From Camelus bactrianus (lineage: Eukaryota > Chordata > Mammalia > Artiodactyla > Camelidae), in the NCBI RefSeq assembly GCF_048773025.1, contig NC_133546.1:97543104-97607103 (forward strand): 64,000 nucleotides of DNA, given 5' to 3'. This document shows, one piece after another, positions 61,644-64,000 of this stretch; position 1 is the stretch's first letter; each line of letters starts with the position of its first letter. The position numbers were made by a program, and so were the translations under genes. Under the pieces are notes generated by a model that ran no database searches, had not been told where the DNA came from, and saw nothing but the letters and a program-made list of their open reading frames with translations.

Positions 61644-64000
61644 AGCATTTGGAGAGATGTTCTTTCATCTAGCACAAAGGAACGGGTTGTAGGAGTAACT
61701 TTTACCCTAGTTTCTCAGTCTGTTTCCTAGTGTCGGTCTGAAGTTCCTGCAGTTTTTACTGTAAAATTGATTTGGTGCTCGTACTTCCCCATATATTTGT
61801 ATGGATTGGAGTGTGCAACTGAAAAGAAACTTTGTGTTCCCAACCATCTAGGTGAAAGACGGCTTCACACACACTTATCTCTCAGAACTGAGCATGTGGA
61901 GAGACATTCGTTCATCTAGCACAAATGGAACGGGTTGCAGGAGAAACTTTTTCTCTGGTTTCTCAGTCTGATTCCTAGTGCCGGATTGAAGTTCCTGCAG
62001 TTTACACTGTAAAATGGTCTTGGATCTCGTAACTCCCCATATATATGTATGGAGTGGAGTTTGCAAATGAAAAGAAATTTTGTGTTCCCAACAAGCTAGG
62101 TGAAGTCGGCTTTCACACACACTTATCTCTGAGAACTGAGCATGTGGAGAGACGTTCGTTCATCTAGCACAAAGGGAATGGGTTGCAGGAGAAACTTTTA
62201 CTCTGTTTTCTCAGCCTTTTTCCTAGTGCCTTTTTGAAGTTACTGCAGTTTTCACTGTAAAACTGAGCTGGAGATCGTACTTCCCATATATATGTATGGA
62301 GTGGAGTTTGCAACTGAAAAGAAACTTTGAGTTCCCAACAAGATGGGTGAAGGACGGCTTTCACACACACTTATGTCTCTGAACTGAGCATGTGGAGAGA
62401 CGTTCGTTCATCTAGCACAAAGGGAACGGGTTGCAGGAGAAACTTTTACTCTGGTTTCTCAGTCTGTTTCCTAGTGCCGGTTTGAAGTTATTGCAGTTTT
62501 CACTGTAAAATCTAGTTGGAGCTCGTACCTCCCCATATATATGTATGGATTGGAGTTTGCAACTGAAAAGAAACTTTGTGTTCCCAACAAGATAGGTGAA
62601 GGACGGCTTTGACACACACTTATCTCTCAGAACTGAGCATGTGGAGAGACGTTCGTTCATCTAGCACAAAGGGAACGGGTTGCAGGAGAAAATTTTACTC
62701 TGGTTTCTTAGTCTGTTTCCTAGTGCCGGTTTGAAATTATTGCAGTTTACACTGTAAAATCTAGTTGGAGCTCGTACCTCCCCATATATATGTATGGAGT
62801 GGAGTTTCCAAGTGAAAAGAAACTTTGTGTTCCCAACAAGCTAGATGAAGGACGGCTTTAAAACACACTTATCTCTCAGAACTGAGCATGTGGAGAGATG
62901 TTCATTCATCTAGCACAAATGGAACGGGTTGCAGGAGAAACTATTTCTCTGGTTTCTCAGTCTGTTTCCTAGTGCCGGTTTGAAGTTCCTGCAGTTTACA
63001 CTGTAAAACGGACTTGGAGCCCGTACCTCCCCATATATATGTATGGAGTGGCGTTTGCAAATGAAAAGAAACTTTGTGTTCCCAACAAGCTAGGTGAAGA
63101 CGGCTTTCACACACACTTATTTCTCAGAACTGAGCATGTGGAGAGACGTTCGTTCATCTAGCACAAAGGGAACGGGTTGCAGGAGAAACTTTTACTCTGT
63201 TTTCTCAGGCTTTTTCCTAGTGCCTTTTTGAAGTTACTGCAGTTTTCACTGTAAAACCGAGCTGGAGATCGTACTTCCCGTATATATGTATGGAGTGGAG
63301 TTTGCAACTGAAAAGAAACTTTGAGTTCCCAAAAAGATGGGTGAAGGACGGCTTTCACACACAATTATGTCTCAGAACTGAGCATGTGGAGAGAGGTTCG
63401 TTCATCTAGCACAAACGGAACGGGTTGCAGGAGAAACTTTTACTCTATTTTCTCAGTCTGTTTCCTAGTGCCGGTTTGAAGTTACTGCAGTTTTCACTGT
63501 AAAACCGAGTTGGAGATCGTACCTCCCTATATATACGTATGGAGTGAAGTTTGCAACTGAAAAGAAACTTTGTGTTCCCAACAAGCTAGGTGAAGGACGG
63601 CTTTCACACACACTTATCTCTCAGAACTGAGCATGTGGAGAGATGTTCGTTCATCTAGCACAAAGGGAAAGGGTTGCAGGGGAAATTTTTTCTCTGGATT
63701 CTCAGTCTGTTCCCTAGTGCCGGTTTGAAGTTCCTGCAGTTTACACTGTAAAACCGAATTGGTGTTCGTTCCTCCCCATATATATGTATGGAGTGAAATT
63801 TGCAATTGAAAAAAATCTTTGTGTTCCCAACAAGCTTGGTGAACGACGGCTTTCACACACAGTTATCTCTCAGAACTGAGCATGTGGAGAGACGTTCGTT
63901 CATCTAGCACAAACGGAACAGTTTGCAGGAGAAATTTTACCCTGGTTTCTCAGTCTGTTTCCTAGTTCAGGTTTGATGTTCCTGCAGATTTTACTGTAAA
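61644..64000. repeat. 17-monomer HOR unit, copy 2, cut by the window end
   Basis: Matches 57423-59779 at offset 4221 almost base for base (one difference noticed: GAAATTATTGC near 62734 against GAAGTTATTGC). About nine and a half of 17 monomers are visible, so the duplication goes on past 64000. Confidence 0.9.

Larger units (their letters stand above)
1..64000. repeat. Satellite DNA array, 249-bp monomer, about 257 tandem copies
   Basis: Every part of the window is the same unit repeated head to tail. With the unit start set at AGCATGTGGAGAGACG, starts fall at 1, 250, 499, 748, 997 and 1246, giving exactly 249 bp; other copies lose or gain a base or two (for example GAAGACGG for GAAGGACGG, or ACCTCCCATATG for ACCTCCCCATATA). 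The typical young monomer has 112 G or C out of 249 (45 percent). All monomers point the same way and no unique sequence, transposon, RNA gene or gene lies between them. A PstI site (CTGCAG) lies in nearly every copy. Known role of the class: such arrays form centromeric or other constitutive heterochromatin in eukaryotes; the position on a chromosome cannot be told from the window. I do not recognise the family. Confidence 0.98.

Noticed and set aside
1-64000. CRISPR-like regular repeats
   Set aside because: The repeats are 249 bp with no unique spacers, far outside the 23-50 bp repeat range, and there are no cas genes.
44481-64000. Assembly duplication as the source of near-exact repeats
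   Set aside because: Cannot be excluded from sequence alone, but the copies carry distinct private substitutions and different unit content (18, 15 and 10 monomers), which simple false duplication would not make. Read depth would settle it.

Overview
The whole 64-kb window is one uninterrupted, head-to-tail satellite DNA array. The repeat unit is 249 bp (the first unit starts appear at 1, 250, 499, 748, 997 and 1246), with 246-250 bp variants made by small indels. About 257 monomers fit in the window, all in the same orientation. I see no protein-coding gene, RNA gene, transposon, unique spacer or array edge. Open frames of 60-87 codons occur on both strands, but they are by-products of a 249-bp (83-codon) period with few stops; I do not call them genes. 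Such an array points to a eukaryotic centromeric, pericentromeric or other heterochromatic block. I do not recognise the monomer as a named satellite and cannot name the species. Many differences between monomers fall at CpG positions as CpG to TpG/CpA, which would fit a genome with CpG methylation; that is inference.

The interest lies in the layering. Monomers belong to many subfamilies told apart by substitutions and 1-bp indels, and ordered runs of subfamilies are themselves repeated as higher-order repeats (HORs). From left to right: (1) 1-3731, old divergent monomers with a 10-monomer period (2486 bp). (2) 3732-12561, one 13-monomer run copied in ever shorter forms (13, 11, 7 monomers) and ending in a near-exact 994-bp 4-monomer tandem duplication. 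(3) 12562-14089, a stretch related to 1.75-2.85 kb. (4) 14090-20880, a 14-monomer unit and a rearranged 13-monomer copy. (5) 20881-29822, two almost identical 18-monomer units of 4471 bp. (6) 29823-39319, two related long runs, the first holding a 1492-bp 6-monomer tandem duplication. (7) 39320-43825, an 11-monomer unit and a partial copy (2733 bp offset). (8) 44481-55187, the youngest block, described below. (9) 55188-57422, older flank, partly a copy of 43.74-44.85 kb. (10) 57423-64000, a 17-monomer unit of 4221 bp and a second copy that runs off the window.

The block at 44481-55187 has near-identical monomers of almost exactly 249 bp in an 18-monomer order, then a 15-monomer version lacking three units, then the first ten units again. 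It begins with three hybrid monomers whose halves match older subfamilies in the flanks, and it is bracketed by the same roughly 1-kb flank on both sides (offset 11452 bp). This is the pattern expected when unequal exchange or amplification inside an old array creates a new HOR family, as known for primate alpha satellite.

Each monomer carries a cluster of short inverted repeats, including a 16-bp AT-rich dyad, and no good CENP-B box. All comparisons were made by eye; identities are approximate, while offsets and monomer starts were counted from the sequence.
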